A DNA stretch of 64,000 nt from Spirochaetaceae bacterium. Lineage in GTDB: Bacteria; Spirochaetota; Spirochaetia; Treponematales; Rectinemataceae. The stretch is from contig JANYKC010000054.1 in assembly GCA_025358255.1 (NCBI GenBank), forward strand, positions 47,355 through 111,354, written 5' to 3'. Below, piece by piece: positions 49,978 through 60,064 of this stretch. The first letter of the stretch is position 1. Each line of letters opens with the position of its first letter. Below the pieces are notes generated by a model, which saw only the letters and a list, made by a program, of their open reading frames with translations, was not told the DNA's origin and did no database searches. Position numbers and translations under genes: made by a program.

Positions 49978-50708
49978 GGATTCCAGCGCCACCTCGATCA
50001 TCCCGTCCAGCGCCGTCTCGCGGTCGGCCACCGACAGGTGGAGGTCCTTCTCCCGGTGGTCCGAGACGGAGAACATGGCAAGGGCCTTCTTCCCGAGGCT
50101 GGCAGCTATGCAGTAGAGGGAATAGGCCTCCATGTCGGTGGCCACGATGCCCATCGCGGTCCAGGGCCGCCAGACTTTCGGGATATGGTTGTACTTGGTG
50201 AAGGTGTCGATGCACAGGGTGTTGCCCACCACGAAGCGCCTCCCCAGCCTCCGGGCCGCGGCGGCCGAGGCCTCGAGGAGGCCGAAGTCGGGGATGGCGG
50301 AGAAGGTCCCGCCGAGCTGGTACTGCTCCGCCCACGACGAGGTCGTGGAGGAGGCCTGCGCGATGACGATGTCGGACAGCTCGATGTCGTCGCGATAGGC
50401 GGCACAGGTGCCCACCCTGATGATCGACTCCACGCCGAAGTAGCTGTAGAGCTCGTAGGAGTAGATGCCCATGGAGGGGATCCCCATGCCTGAGCCCATC
50501 ACGGAGACGTCCTTCCCCTTCCATGTCCCCGTGAAGCCGAGCATGCCCCGAACGCTGTTGAAGCGCCGTGGGGAATCGAGGAACTTCTCCGAGATGTACT
50601 GGGCCCGCAGGGGGTCGCCGGGCATGAGGACGGACGGGGCTATTGGGGCCTCGGGAGCTATGTGCGGTGTGCCCTGGGGCAGGTCCATTTCCTTGCCGTC
50701 GCCGGTCA
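49972..50708 (-). CDS. deoD: Purine-nucleoside phosphorylase (DeoD-type)
   Basis: VLMPGDPLRAQYISEKFLDSPRRFNSVRGMLGFTGTWKGKDVSVMGSGMGIPSMGIYSYELY, IRVGTCAAYR, GIVATDMEAYSLYCIA, SVSDH. Confidence 0.96.
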
Positions 50709-52139
50709 TCGTATCTCCTCCATGAGCCGGGCTATCTCGCCCCGGCAATCGCCTGCGATGCGGCCCATCGCGCCTTTCGCCTCGGCCTCGTCGAAGCCCG
50801 TCATGTGGCCGTCCTCGACGACCGCCCTGCCGTCCACCCAAACCGACCTCACGTTGTGCGGCCGCATGGCATAGACGGCGGTGGCGTACCAGTCATAGAC
50901 GGGCTGCATGTTGAAGTCGCCTGAGTCGGCCATGAGGAAATCCGCCCTCTTGCCGATCTCCAGGGAGCCTGTCCTTCCGGCTATCCCCAGGGCCTCCGCG
51001 CCGCCAATGGTGGCCGCCCGTAGCGCCTCGCGGGAGGCCATGGTCTCCCGCCTGCCTGAGGCGACCTTCTGGAGCTTTGGGAAGAGACACAGGACTCCTT
51101 CCATGTCCATGCCGTTGCCCGACACGGGGCCGTCGGTGCCGAGGCCGAGCCGCACGCCGGCCTCCATGAGGCGCCAAGCCTGCGCTATGGGGCGGCCGGA
51201 CTTGGCGTTGGACGCCGGGCAGTGGGCCGCTGCCACGCCGCGACGGGCGAGCAGGGCGATGTCGTCGTCGTCGAGGTAGACCGTGTGGGCGGCCACGAGG
51301 CGGGGATCCAGCAAACCGATCGAGTCGAGGTACCTCACGGCCGAGCCATGGGGCGCCTTGAAGCGGGCAGCCTCGGCTTGCGTCTCCGCCACGTGCATGA
51401 GGATGGGGACGTCGAGCCTTTCGGCCCTCCCGTGGATCACGCGCAGGTGGTCGGCATCCACGGTGTAGGTGGCATGGGGGGCGAAGCAGGGAGTCACGAG
51501 GGGATGGCCCTTCCATTCGTCGATGAAGCGCTCCGCGTAGCTGATGCCGCCATAGGGCTCGGCGGCGTCGGGGGCGGGAAAGTCCACCACGGTCTGGCCA
51601 AGGACGCAGCGGAGGCCCGCCTGGTCGGCGGCGCGCGCCACCTCGTCCTCGAAGTAGTACATGTCGGCGAAGGTCGTGGTGCCCGACCTGGCCATCTCGG
51701 CCATGCAGAAGCGGGAAGCCTCGTGGACGAGCTCCCGCGTCACGAGGGCCTTCTCCATGGGGAAGAGGAAGCGCAGGAGCCGGTCGTCCCTGTCCTCGCC
51801 CGCGCCCCTGAAGGCAGCCATGGCCACGTGCGTGTGGACATTGACAAAACCAGGCATGATGAGGAAACCGCGGCCATCGATGTGCCGCTTGGCCTCCGGG
51901 ACATCGCCTCCTGTGGAGGCATCGCCTCCTGTGGAGACATCGCCTCCTGTGGAGGCATCGCCTCCTGCGGAGGCATCGCCTCCTGTGGAGGCGCTCCTTC
52001 CAAACGCGCCGGCCTCGGCAGCAGGGCCTATTCCGACTATCGCGCCGTCCTTGACCGCGATGTAGCCCGGATCGAAAAGCCGCCACTGCCCGTCCATCGT
52101 GATGATGGTGGCGCCCTCGATGACCAAGTCCGCGCTCAT
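50706..52139 (-). CDS. Amidohydrolase, ATZ/TRZ-type deaminase family
   Basis: MPGFVNVHTHVAMAAFRGAGEDRDDRLLRFLFPMEKA, HVAETQAEA, GLGTDGPVSGNGMDM; contains 6-aa repeat array near the N-terminus. Confidence 0.9.
   Translation of the reverse strand: MSADLVIEGATIITMDGQWRLFDPGYIAVKDGAIVGIGPAAEAGAFGRSASTGGDASAGGDASTGGDVSTGGDASTGGDVPEAKRHIDGRGFLIMPGFVNVHTHVAMAAFRGAGEDRDDRLLRFLFPMEKALVTRELVHEASRFCMAEMARSGTTTFADMYYFEDEVARAADQAGLRCVLGQTVVDFPAPDAAEPYGGISYAERFIDEWKGHPLVTPCFAPHATYTVDADHLRVIHGRAERLDVPILMHVAETQAEAARFKAPHGSAVRYLDSIGLLDPRLVAAHTVYLDDDDIALLARRGVAAAHCPASNAKSGRPIAQAWRLMEAGVRLGLGTDGPVSGNGMDMEGVLCLFPKLQKVASGRRETMASREALRAATIGGAEALGIAGRTGSLEIGKRADFLMADSGDFNMQPVYDWYATAVYAMRPHNVRSVWVDGRAVVEDGHMTGFDEAEAKGAMGRIAGDCRGEIARLMEEIR
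51901..51990. repeat. In-frame tandem repeat, 18-bp unit x5 (RCATCGCCTCCTGYGGAG)
   Basis: Five consecutive 18-mers differing at two positions; encode STGGDA/V-type units. Confidence 0.95.
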
Positions 52140-53143
52140 GCCCCGGTCCCCTCCGCCTGCTTTTTCGCCGTGCCCCCGTCGCCGGCGCCGCCGCTGGCCG
52201 CCCCGCCAGAGAAGAGGGCGCGCTTGCGGGCCGCCTCACGCCGGTCGCGGGAGAGGGTGACGACGATGAAGCCGAGGATGGTGACCGCATAGGGAAGGGC
52301 CTGGATGAGCTCAGGCGGCATGCCCACGTTCTGGAGGAAGGTGGCCAGGGCGTCCGTGAGGCCGAAGATCAAGGCCGCGAAGATGGCCCCCACCGCGGTG
52401 CCTCCCGCGACGACCTGGGCGGCGTTGGCCACGTAGCCGCGCCCTGCCGCTATGCCCGAGGTGAAGTTGGAGGTGTAGCCCATGGAGAGGAAGCAGCCCG
52501 CGAAGCCGGCCAGGACACCCGCGATCACGAGGGCGAAGAGCTTGACGCGGTCCGGGTTTATGCCCGCCGAGCGCGCGGCCTCGACATTGGCCCCCGTCGC
52601 CTTGATCCTCCTGCCGATCGTGTACTTGTTGAGGATGAGGTTGAGGACGACCACGGCGATGATGGAGATGTAGACCACGATGTTCTGGCCCGAGATGATC
52701 TTGCCGAGCCAGGGGATGTCCTGGATCAAGGGGATCTTGATGAAGGGCAGGGTCTTGCTCGCCAGGCTCGAGGAGATGCCCTTGTCCCCGGTGAGGGAGT
52801 AGAGGACAAACACCGTGCCTCCATGGGCGACGAGGTTGAGCGCCACGCCGACGAGGACGGCGTTGGCCTCGAGCTTCAGGGCGAAGTACCAGAGCGTGAC
52901 GCAGACCAGGATGGACGCGAGGATGCCCGCCGCCAATCCCATCCAGGCGCTGCCCGTGGCGGCGCTCACGATGACGCCGACGAGGGCGGCCCAGAGCATG
53001 GCGCCTTCGAGGGCCATGTTGCTGATGCCCGCCTGCTCGCTGATGACGGCTCCGAGGGTCACGAGGAGGATGGGCGCGGTGGAGCGGAAGACTATGTACC
53101 AGTAATTGGAGGACCCGAACACGGAAATGAGGAAGTGGATCAT
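52136..53143 (-). CDS. Nucleoside-type (BMP system) ABC transporter permease
   Basis: MIHFLISVFGSSNYWYIVFRSTAPILLVTLGAVISEQAGISNMALEGAMLWAALVGVI. Confidence 0.92.
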   Translation of the reverse strand: MIHFLISVFGSSNYWYIVFRSTAPILLVTLGAVISEQAGISNMALEGAMLWAALVGVIVSAATGSAWMGLAAGILASILVCVTLWYFALKLEANAVLVGVALNLVAHGGTVFVLYSLTGDKGISSSLASKTLPFIKIPLIQDIPWLGKIISGQNIVVYISIIAVVVLNLILNKYTIGRRIKATGANVEAARSAGINPDRVKLFALVIAGVLAGFAGCFLSMGYTSNFTSGIAAGRGYVANAAQVVAGGTAVGAIFAALIFGLTDALATFLQNVGMPPELIQALPYAVTILGFIVVTLSRDRREAARKRALFSGGAASGGAGDGGTAKKQAEGTGA

Positions 53144-54273
53144 TCGAGGACCTCCGCGGCTTTCCGGGCCAGCGCCTCGGACTTGAGTGCGTCGCTCCGC
53201 AGGCGCCGGGCACGGAAGGAGTTCACGAGCCGGTCGGAGGCGAGGATGAGGATGATGAGGCCCTGGAGGAAAGTGATGAACTCGAAGGCCACGTCGCCGC
53301 GGCGCGACATGAAGTCGGCCCCGACCCGCAGGTAGGCCAGGAAGAATGCCGAGAGGGGCACGAACTTCGGGTTCTTGCGCGCGAGCATCGCGACGATCAC
53401 CCCGTCCCAGGCGTAGGAGGGGTCCATCTGCCAGATGAAGGCCCGGTAGAGGCCGGACATCTCCACGGCGCCGCCCACGCCGGCGATGAATCCGGAGATG
53501 AAATGGGCATAGAGCGCGATGCCCGACACCGAAAGGCCCGCGTAGGTCGCGAAGCGCGGGTTGGCGCCCGAGAGGCGTATCTCGAAGCCCCACTTGGTCC
53601 GGTAGATGAAAAGCGAGACGAGGACGACGGCGACCGCGGCCACGATGAAGCCCGTGTGGAGCTGGGTGTTCGGCACGAGCTTGGTGAGGGCGAAGGTCGG
53701 GCGGAAGGGAAGGGAGGCCAGGATGGACTGGTTCCGGTCGCGCAGGAAGTAGAGGATGATGAAGCTTCCGAAGAAATAGAAGACATAGTTGAGCATGAGG
53801 GAGGACACGAGCTCGTTGGCGCGCCATTTGATCTTGAGGATTGCCGGCAGGAGCCCTATGAAGCCGCCCCCGAGCCCGGCCACGACCATCGCGACCGCCG
53901 GGTGGAGCCCCTTGGGCAGGGGAAGGTATATGCCGATCGCCGTGGCGATGACCGCGCCCATGTAGAAGCTGGAATCCGCGATGAGCGATAGGTACTTCGC
54001 CTGGTAGACGATGCAGAGGGCCAGCCCCGTGAAGGTGATGGGGACCATCGCGATCATGAGGTAGTAGAAATTGTAGGTGCGCAGGACAGGCCCGAGGAGG
54101 AAGTTCTTCGTCGACGTCACCGGATCCTTGCTCACGAGGAAGATGAGGGCCACCCCGGCCAGGATCGAGAACACGACGGCGAAGAAGGTGATGACCGCGG
54201 GCTCCAGCTTGTCCCTGTCGGTGAAGTAGAGGCCTATCGAATGGAAGAAGCCCCGTTTCCGCGCGCTAGTCAT
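53140..54273 (-). CDS. Nucleoside-type (BMP system) ABC transporter permease
   Basis: FLVSKDPVTSTKNFLLGPV...RWRANELVSSLMLNYVFYFFG... RLSGANPRFATYAGLSV. Confidence 0.92.
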   Translation of the reverse strand: MTSARKRGFFHSIGLYFTDRDKLEPAVITFFAVVFSILAGVALIFLVSKDPVTSTKNFLLGPVLRTYNFYYLMIAMVPITFTGLALCIVYQAKYLSLIADSSFYMGAVIATAIGIYLPLPKGLHPAVAMVVAGLGGGFIGLLPAILKIKWRANELVSSLMLNYVFYFFGSFIILYFLRDRNQSILASLPFRPTFALTKLVPNTQLHTGFIVAAVAVVLVSLFIYRTKWGFEIRLSGANPRFATYAGLSVSGIALYAHFISGFIAGVGGAVEMSGLYRAFIWQMDPSYAWDGVIVAMLARKNPKFVPLSAFFLAYLRVGADFMSRRGDVAFEFITFLQGLIILILASDRLVNSFRARRLRSDALKSEALARKAAEVLE

Positions 54274-55825
54274 GGAGGACCATCCTTATCTCCTCTTCGC
54301 CCTGGCTCTTGAGCCCGAGCATATATAGGCCCAGTTCCTTGTCGGTCACGGCGGCGGCGTCGGGGAAGTAGGCGACGATCCTGCCCGAACTCATGACGAT
54401 GAGGCTGTCGGAGAGGGACATCACCTCGGTGAGGTCGGAGGAGACGAGGAGGACGGCCTTCCCCGCGTCGCGCATCTCGATGATGCGCTTGTGGAGGAAT
54501 TCTATGGCGCCCACGTCCACGCCCCGGGTCGGCTGGGAGATCACGAGGAGCTCGGCCTCGGCGGTGAACTCGCGCCCCACGACCACCTTCTGCATGTTGC
54601 CGCCCGAAAGGCTGCCGACGCTCTGGAGCTCGGAGGAGCAGCGAATGTCGAAGCGCTCGACGATGCCCCTGGCCTCCTGCCTCATCGCGTCCTGCCTCAT
54701 GAAGCCGCCGGGGCCGGTGAACGCCTTGCCGGCGTAGCGGTCGGCTATGAGGTTGTCCATGATGCTCGCGGGAAGGGCGGTGCCGACCGTCATCCTGTCC
54801 TCGGCCACGTGGGCCATGCCCGCCTTCCGTATCGTCCCGGGCGAGGCGTTGGTCACGTCCTTGCCGCAGACGACCACCTTCCCCGTGAGGGTCTTCGCGA
54901 GCCCCGCGAGGATCTGGACGAGCTCGGTCTGGCCGTTTCCGTCCACGCCGACCACGCCGAGGACCTCGCCGCGCCTCAGGGTGAAGGAGACACGGTCGAC
55001 CATCTTGATGTCGAAGTCGTCCACGAAGGAGAGGTCCCTCGCGAGGAGGACCGCCTCCCCGGGTTGCGCGGGGGACTTGTCCACGCCGAGCTTGACCTCG
55101 CGGCCCACCATCTCGTTGGAGATGGTCTGGCTGTCCACGTCGCCCACGTCGTGGGTGCCGATCATCCTGCCGTCGCGCATCACGCTCACGCGGTCGCAGA
55201 GGCGGAAGACCTCCCCTAGCTTGTGGCTGATGAAGATGATCGTGCAGCCCTGCTTCCGCAGCTCGGAGAGCTCGACGAAGAGCTCATCGGTCTCCTGCGG
55301 GGTGAGGACCGCCGTCGGCTCGTCCAGTATGAGGATGTGGGCGCCGCGGTAGAGGGTCTTGAGTATCTCGAGCTTCTGGCGCATGGACACCGAGACGTCG
55401 ACGACCCTGGCCCGGGCGTGGACCTTGAGGTTGTAGCGGGCGGATAGCTCTTCCGTTATCCGGACCGCCTTTTCGAGGTCGAAAAAGCGGCTGCCCTTCC
55501 TGCGCGGTTCCTTGCCGAGGACCAGGTTCTCGGCGAGGCTGAGCGAGGGAACGAGCATGAAATGCTGGTGGACCATGCCGATGCCCGCACGGATCGCGTC
55601 CTCCGACGAGGAGAAGGACACAGGCTTGCCTTCAAGGAGGATGGAGCCCGTCGTGGGGGACTCCTCGCCATAAAGGACCTTCATCAGGGTCGACTTGCCC
55701 GCGCCGTTCTCCCCGACGAGGCCGTGGATCTCCCCTGGTCGCACCGAGAAATCGACACGCTTGTTCGCCGCCGTCCCGTTCGAATAGACCTTCGTGAGCC
55801 GGACAGCTTCCAATAATGCGTTCAC
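54266..55825 (-). CDS. ABC transporter ATP-binding protein, two fused ATPase domains (BMP/nucleoside system)
   Basis: Walker A GENGAGKSTLMKVLYG; second domain GVVGVDGNGQTELVQILAGL, SGGNMQKVVVGRE. Confidence 0.94.
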   Translation of the reverse strand: MNALLEAVRLTKVYSNGTAANKRVDFSVRPGEIHGLVGENGAGKSTLMKVLYGEESPTTGSILLEGKPVSFSSSEDAIRAGIGMVHQHFMLVPSLSLAENLVLGKEPRRKGSRFFDLEKAVRITEELSARYNLKVHARARVVDVSVSMRQKLEILKTLYRGAHILILDEPTAVLTPQETDELFVELSELRKQGCTIIFISHKLGEVFRLCDRVSVMRDGRMIGTHDVGDVDSQTISNEMVGREVKLGVDKSPAQPGEAVLLARDLSFVDDFDIKMVDRVSFTLRRGEVLGVVGVDGNGQTELVQILAGLAKTLTGKVVVCGKDVTNASPGTIRKAGMAHVAEDRMTVGTALPASIMDNLIADRYAGKAFTGPGGFMRQDAMRQEARGIVERFDIRCSSELQSVGSLSGGNMQKVVVGREFTAEAELLVISQPTRGVDVGAIEFLHKRIIEMRDAGKAVLLVSSDLTEVMSLSDSLIVMSSGRIVAYFPDAAAVTDKELGLYMLGLKSQGEEEIRMVLHD

Positions 55826-55922
55826 TTTTGGCGATCCTCCGTTATAAAACTCGGGATGAGGCGAAACCCCATCCCGAGCTGAGCGACATTGCCGGCCGTC
55901 TGTGGCCGATCCGGAAATCGGC

Positions 55923-57002
55923 TTACTTGGCGGCGTTGACCGAGTCGCGGAGCTTGTTGATCTCGTCTGCGGTCATGGTGAAGGCCGAGGGGATATTGGC
56001 CTTGCCGGCCTTGATGTCGGCGATGACGGCGTCCAGCTGCTTCTGGATGGAGGCGGGGACGGCCTTGTTCATGGTCGCGTAGGCGATCACGCCGTCGGCC
56101 ACGCCGAGGTAGACCTTCTGGCCGCCGAGCTTGGCCCCGGCGATGAACTTGTCCGCGGCGCCCGCGAGGGTGAGGTCGACGCGCTTGGTGGTGGAGGTGA
56201 GGATGAGAGCCGACTTGGCGGGCTCGTTGCCGAAGAGGGCGGCCTGGTCGGTGTCGACGCCGATCGCGTACTTGCCCGTCTCGACGGCGGCGTCGAAGAG
56301 GCCCAGTCCCGCGCGGCCGGCGGCGTGGTAGATCACGTCGGCCTTGTAGGTGCCGAACTGGAGGAGGGCCTGGTCCTTGGCCTTGGCGGTGTCGGTGAAG
56401 GAATTGACATAGTTGTAAATGATCTTGACGGACGGGTCGACCTTCTGGGCGCCGGAGATGTAGCCCACGAGGAAGTCGTTGATGCCCGTGATGTCGCGCC
56501 CGCCGATGAAGCCGATCACGTTGTCGGCGTTGAGCTTGGCGTCGCCCTTGGCCTGGGTCATGATGCCCGCGAGGGCACCGGCGAGGTACCCGGCCTCGCT
56601 GTTCTTGTACATGATGGAGTGGACGTTGGCGACATCGCCCGTGATCCAGCCGTCATACATGACATAGAGGGTGTTGGGGTAGCGCGCGGAGACCTCGGAG
56701 ACGGCGCTGTTGAAGTTGTTCGAGCAGAAGACGATGGAGTAGCCCTCGGCGCCGGCGTCCTCGAGGGAGGGCGCGTATTTGGCGGTGTCGGCCCCGAGCT
56801 CGGTGTACTTGGTGGTGACCTTGTCGCCGTACTTGGCCTTGATCATGTCCAGGCCCGCCTTGGCGGAGTCGTTGAAGCCCTTGTCGCCAAGGCTTCCGGA
56901 GATCAGGAGGAAGATGCTCGTCGGCTTGGGGCCGGCGGCGAAAACGGGCATTGCCATGAGGATGGCGAGGAAAATGACGAGGACTGCGGAACTTCGTTTC
57001 AT
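55923..57002 (-). CDS. BMP family ABC transporter substrate-binding protein
   Basis: Signal peptide; SIFLLISGSLGDKGFNDSAKAGLDMIKAKYG; NTLYVMYDGW; VDPSVKIIYNYVNSFTDTAKAKDQALLQF. Confidence 0.94.
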   Translation of the reverse strand: MKRSSAVLVIFLAILMAMPVFAAGPKPTSIFLLISGSLGDKGFNDSAKAGLDMIKAKYGDKVTTKYTELGADTAKYAPSLEDAGAEGYSIVFCSNNFNSAVSEVSARYPNTLYVMYDGWITGDVANVHSIMYKNSEAGYLAGALAGIMTQAKGDAKLNADNVIGFIGGRDITGINDFLVGYISGAQKVDPSVKIIYNYVNSFTDTAKAKDQALLQFGTYKADVIYHAAGRAGLGLFDAAVETGKYAIGVDTDQAALFGNEPAKSALILTSTTKRVDLTLAGAADKFIAGAKLGGQKVYLGVADGVIAYATMNKAVPASIQKQLDAVIADIKAGKANIPSAFTMTADEINKLRDSVNAAK

Positions 57003-57170
57003 GGTGGACTCCTCTGGGGGTAAATGCGGGCCCGGACCGGGAAAGTCCTTGGCGCGATGGACAACAATGGAGCATGAGGGCCTTTTCTGTCAACCGCAGC
57101 GCGTTGTCACGCGCAGAAACACGCCCTCCGACCGGATTTCGCTTGTCCTTACGAGGGGCCGGCATCATAC

Positions 57171-58880
57171 TTGGCAACCATGAGTCGAGAAATCTTGTTC
57201 GAGAACGCCACGATCCATGGACTCGAGGCCGAAGGCAAGTCCTTTGGCGCGATGCGCGTGGGGCGCGACGGGAAAATCGCCGAGCTCTACCCCAAGGGCG
57301 CTCCCCTGCCCCCCCTTCCCGACCGCATCGACCTGGGCGGCAAGACCGTGGTTCCCGCCTTCATCGACAGCCATGCCCATTTCATGTCCAAGGCCGCCCT
57401 TGAAGCCCTCGCGGTCAACCTTGGCCGCCTGGAAAACGGCAAGATCCTCCCCGATTGCCTTGAAGGCGCCAAGGAGCTCCTGGTCCGCCATGCCGAGGAG
57501 AATCCCGGACCCGTCATCGGCTTCGGGCTCTGCCTCGGTGTCCTGGCCGAACGCCGCCTTCCCCGCGCCTCGGAGCTCGACGCCTGGCTTCCCGGTCGCC
57601 CGGCTATCGTCTTTTCCATGGACGGCCACTCGAGCGCCTATTCCACAAAGGCCCTGCGCCTCCTTGGCTTCGAATCCATGGCCACTGACGGCCTCCTCAC
57701 AGGCCAGGCCAACGAGTTCAACATGGGCAAGGTGACCGCCTACGTGATGAAGGGCCTCGGCCTCGGAGCCCTGGCCCGTGGGCTCTCCGCGTCCATAGCG
57801 GAGGCCGCCGCCGGAGGACTCGTCTCCATCCATTGCCTGGAAGGCTCGCAGGAAGGCAGGCGTGACCCCGCCCTGGCCGTCATCTCCCTCATCGGCGGCC
57901 GCCTCCCCCTCCGCCTCAAGCTCTGGCTCCAGTACACCGAACTCGAGCGCGTCGAGCGCCACGGAAGGCTCCTGTCCAACAAGCGGGCCGGCGGCTGCTT
58001 TGCCTGGGAAATGGACGGCTCGGTATCGTCGAGGAGCGCGGCCTTCGACCACCCCTACCTCGACGCCATCGCCATCGCCGGCTCCGCCATCGCCGGCTCC
58101 GCCGGCGCCGACAGCTTTGCTGGCGCCGACAGCTTTGCTGGCGCCGGCAGCTTTGCTGGCGCCGGCCAGCTCTACCGCAGCCCCGAGGAAGCCCAGGCCC
58201 TCGTTGCGCCGTTTTACCAGGCAGGCTGGCAGACGAGCGCCCACGCCATCGGGCCGCGCGGCATCGAATCGATCCTCTGCGCCTACGAGAGGCTCATGGA
58301 CAAGGCCGGGGACAGCACGAACGCCCTGCGGCTTCGCATCGACCACTTCGAGTTCCCGCGTCCCGACCAGGTCGAAAGGGCGGGAAGGCGGAGGATGGTC
58401 CTCACCGTCCAGCCCGGCTTCGCCTGGGCGGACGCGCGCTTCGTCCACTGCTACGAGGAAGCCCTCGATCCCGCCACGAGGGAAGCCCAATGCCCCTTGC
58501 GCTCACTCATAGACGCCGGCTGCGTCATCGCCCTCTCGACGGACGCGCCTGTCCAGCCCCTCAATCCCTTCCTCCAGGTGGCGGGCGCGGTCTGCCATCC
58601 AGTGGCAGCCGAGCGCATCACGGTCTACGAGGCGCTCAGGGCCTACAGCCACGCCGGAGCCTTCTCCACATTCGAGGAAGGCGAGCGAGGGACCCTTGCC
58701 AGGGGGAAATACGCGGACTTCGCCATCCTCGACACCGACCCCTTCGGAACGCCGGCGGAGAAGCTGGTGGACATCAAAGTCATCGGCACCTGGCACGAGG
58801 GCAGGCCGCTCGAGGCGCCACCATCGTCCGCCCTCGCCTTCGCCCTCAAGGCAGCCTTCACCAAAAGGAGAGAATTATGA
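57171..58880 (+). CDS. Amidohydrolase family 3 protein
   Basis: GKTVVPAFIDSHAHF, SMDGHSSAYSTKALRL, RIDHFEFPRPDQ, VIALSTDAPVQPLNPFLQ. Confidence 0.88.
   Translation: MATMSREILFENATIHGLEAEGKSFGAMRVGRDGKIAELYPKGAPLPPLPDRIDLGGKTVVPAFIDSHAHFMSKAALEALAVNLGRLENGKILPDCLEGAKELLVRHAEENPGPVIGFGLCLGVLAERRLPRASELDAWLPGRPAIVFSMDGHSSAYSTKALRLLGFESMATDGLLTGQANEFNMGKVTAYVMKGLGLGALARGLSASIAEAAAGGLVSIHCLEGSQEGRRDPALAVISLIGGRLPLRLKLWLQYTELERVERHGRLLSNKRAGGCFAWEMDGSVSSRSAAFDHPYLDAIAIAGSAIAGSAGADSFAGADSFAGAGSFAGAGQLYRSPEEAQALVAPFYQAGWQTSAHAIGPRGIESILCAYERLMDKAGDSTNALRLRIDHFEFPRPDQVERAGRRRMVLTVQPGFAWADARFVHCYEEALDPATREAQCPLRSLIDAGCVIALSTDAPVQPLNPFLQVAGAVCHPVAAERITVYEALRAYSHAGAFSTFEEGERGTLARGKYADFAILDTDPFGTPAEKLVDIKVIGTWHEGRPLEAPPSSALAFALKAAFTKRREL
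58071..58157. repeat. In-frame tandem repeats: 15-bp x2 then 18-bp x3 (GGCGCCGRCAGCTTTGCT)
   Basis: GCCATCGCCGGCTCC twice (58071-58100), GGCGCCGACAGCTTTGCT twice plus one variant (58104-58157); encodes AIAGSAIAGSAGADSFAGADSFAGAGSFA. Confidence 0.95.
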
Positions 58881-60064
58881 GCAAAAGCGGGTCAGACAGG
58901 CTGAGCTTCATGGAGGCGACGAGCATCATCGCCGGCTACGGAATCGGCGGCGGGATCCTGGCCGTGCCCTGGCTCGCGTCCAGGAACGGAGTTTTCCTGG
59001 CGCTTTCCATCATCGCCCTCGCCTACGCGGCCAGCCTCGTCCTCCACCTCCTCATCGCGGAGCTATCGGCAGGCGACGGCACGGGCAGCCAGATCGTCGA
59101 GCTCTACAGGAAGTACCTCTTCACGGGCAAGGGCGGTGCCGCCTTCACCTGGATCTTCTTCGTCGTGATGGGCGTGGTCTTCCTCGCCAACCTCGCGGCC
59201 TATATATCCGGCGGCAACGAGGTCCTCGCCCAGAGCCTCGGCCTTCCCTCGCCCTGGGGCGCCGTCGTCTTCTACATCCTGGCTGCCGCCATAGCGGCCA
59301 TGGGGCTCAAGGTCCTCGGGATCGCCGAGAAATGGGCGGTGGGCGCAATGGTCGTGCTGTTTGTCGGCCTCATGCTGGCCACGGTCGTGGCCCGGACCCG
59401 CCTCGGAGGCCCCGCTGCCGCCTGGACCACGGCCCTCGAGGTTCCGGCCCCGCGGCTCCAGCTCCCCTTGGCCCTCTTCGGGATGGCCATGTTCTGCTTC
59501 GCCGCGTTCTTCTCCGTGCCTCAGGTGGCCGTTGGCCTCCGCGACCGCCCCAAGCTTATCGGCAAGGCCGTGGCCGCGGGCCTCGGCGTCAACGGCGTCC
59601 TCATCCTCCTGGTCACCCTCATGTCCCTTGTCGCCTCGGACTCGGTGACGGAGATCGCGACCGTCGGCTGGGCCGGGACCTTGGGCCCTTGGGCACAGGC
59701 CGCGGGCACCGCCTTCGTGATCCTGGCCATGCTCACGAGCTACTGGTCCATCTCCTTCGCCCTCTCCTCTATCGTGGAGGAGCGCCTCAAGGTGCCGCGG
59801 ATCGTGGCCTGGCTCATCGCCACCGTCCCCACCCTGCTGATAGCCTTGGCGGGCTTCGGCGGCTTCATGGGCTTCATGCGGACCGCGGGCGGCGGCATAG
59901 CCATCCTCATCGCCGTCCTCTTCCTCCCCAGCTATGCCCGATACCGCAAGACCGTGAAGGAGCCGGCCATACTCCACCGGGTCCTCGACACAAAGGCCTC
60001 GGCATGGATCGTGGCCGTGGCCTACGTGCTGATGGCGGCCGGATCGATGGTGAGCCTGAAATAG
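58877..60064 (+). CDS. Amino acid permease-like transporter (aromatic/HAAAP-type)
   Basis: FMEATSIIAGYGIGGGILAVPWLASRNGVFLALSIIALAYAASLVLHLLIAELS; ~11 TM segments. Confidence 0.85.
   Translation: MSKSGSDRLSFMEATSIIAGYGIGGGILAVPWLASRNGVFLALSIIALAYAASLVLHLLIAELSAGDGTGSQIVELYRKYLFTGKGGAAFTWIFFVVMGVVFLANLAAYISGGNEVLAQSLGLPSPWGAVVFYILAAAIAAMGLKVLGIAEKWAVGAMVVLFVGLMLATVVARTRLGGPAAAWTTALEVPAPRLQLPLALFGMAMFCFAAFFSVPQVAVGLRDRPKLIGKAVAAGLGVNGVLILLVTLMSLVASDSVTEIATVGWAGTLGPWAQAAGTAFVILAMLTSYWSISFALSSIVEERLKVPRIVAWLIATVPTLLIALAGFGGFMGFMRTAGGGIAILIAVLFLPSYARYRKTVKEPAILHRVLDTKASAWIVAVAYVLMAAGSMVSLK

Noticed and set aside
51901-51990. CRISPR-like array interpretation of the 18-bp repeats
   Set aside because: Contiguous units with no spacers, in frame within a gene; a tandem repeat, not CRISPR.
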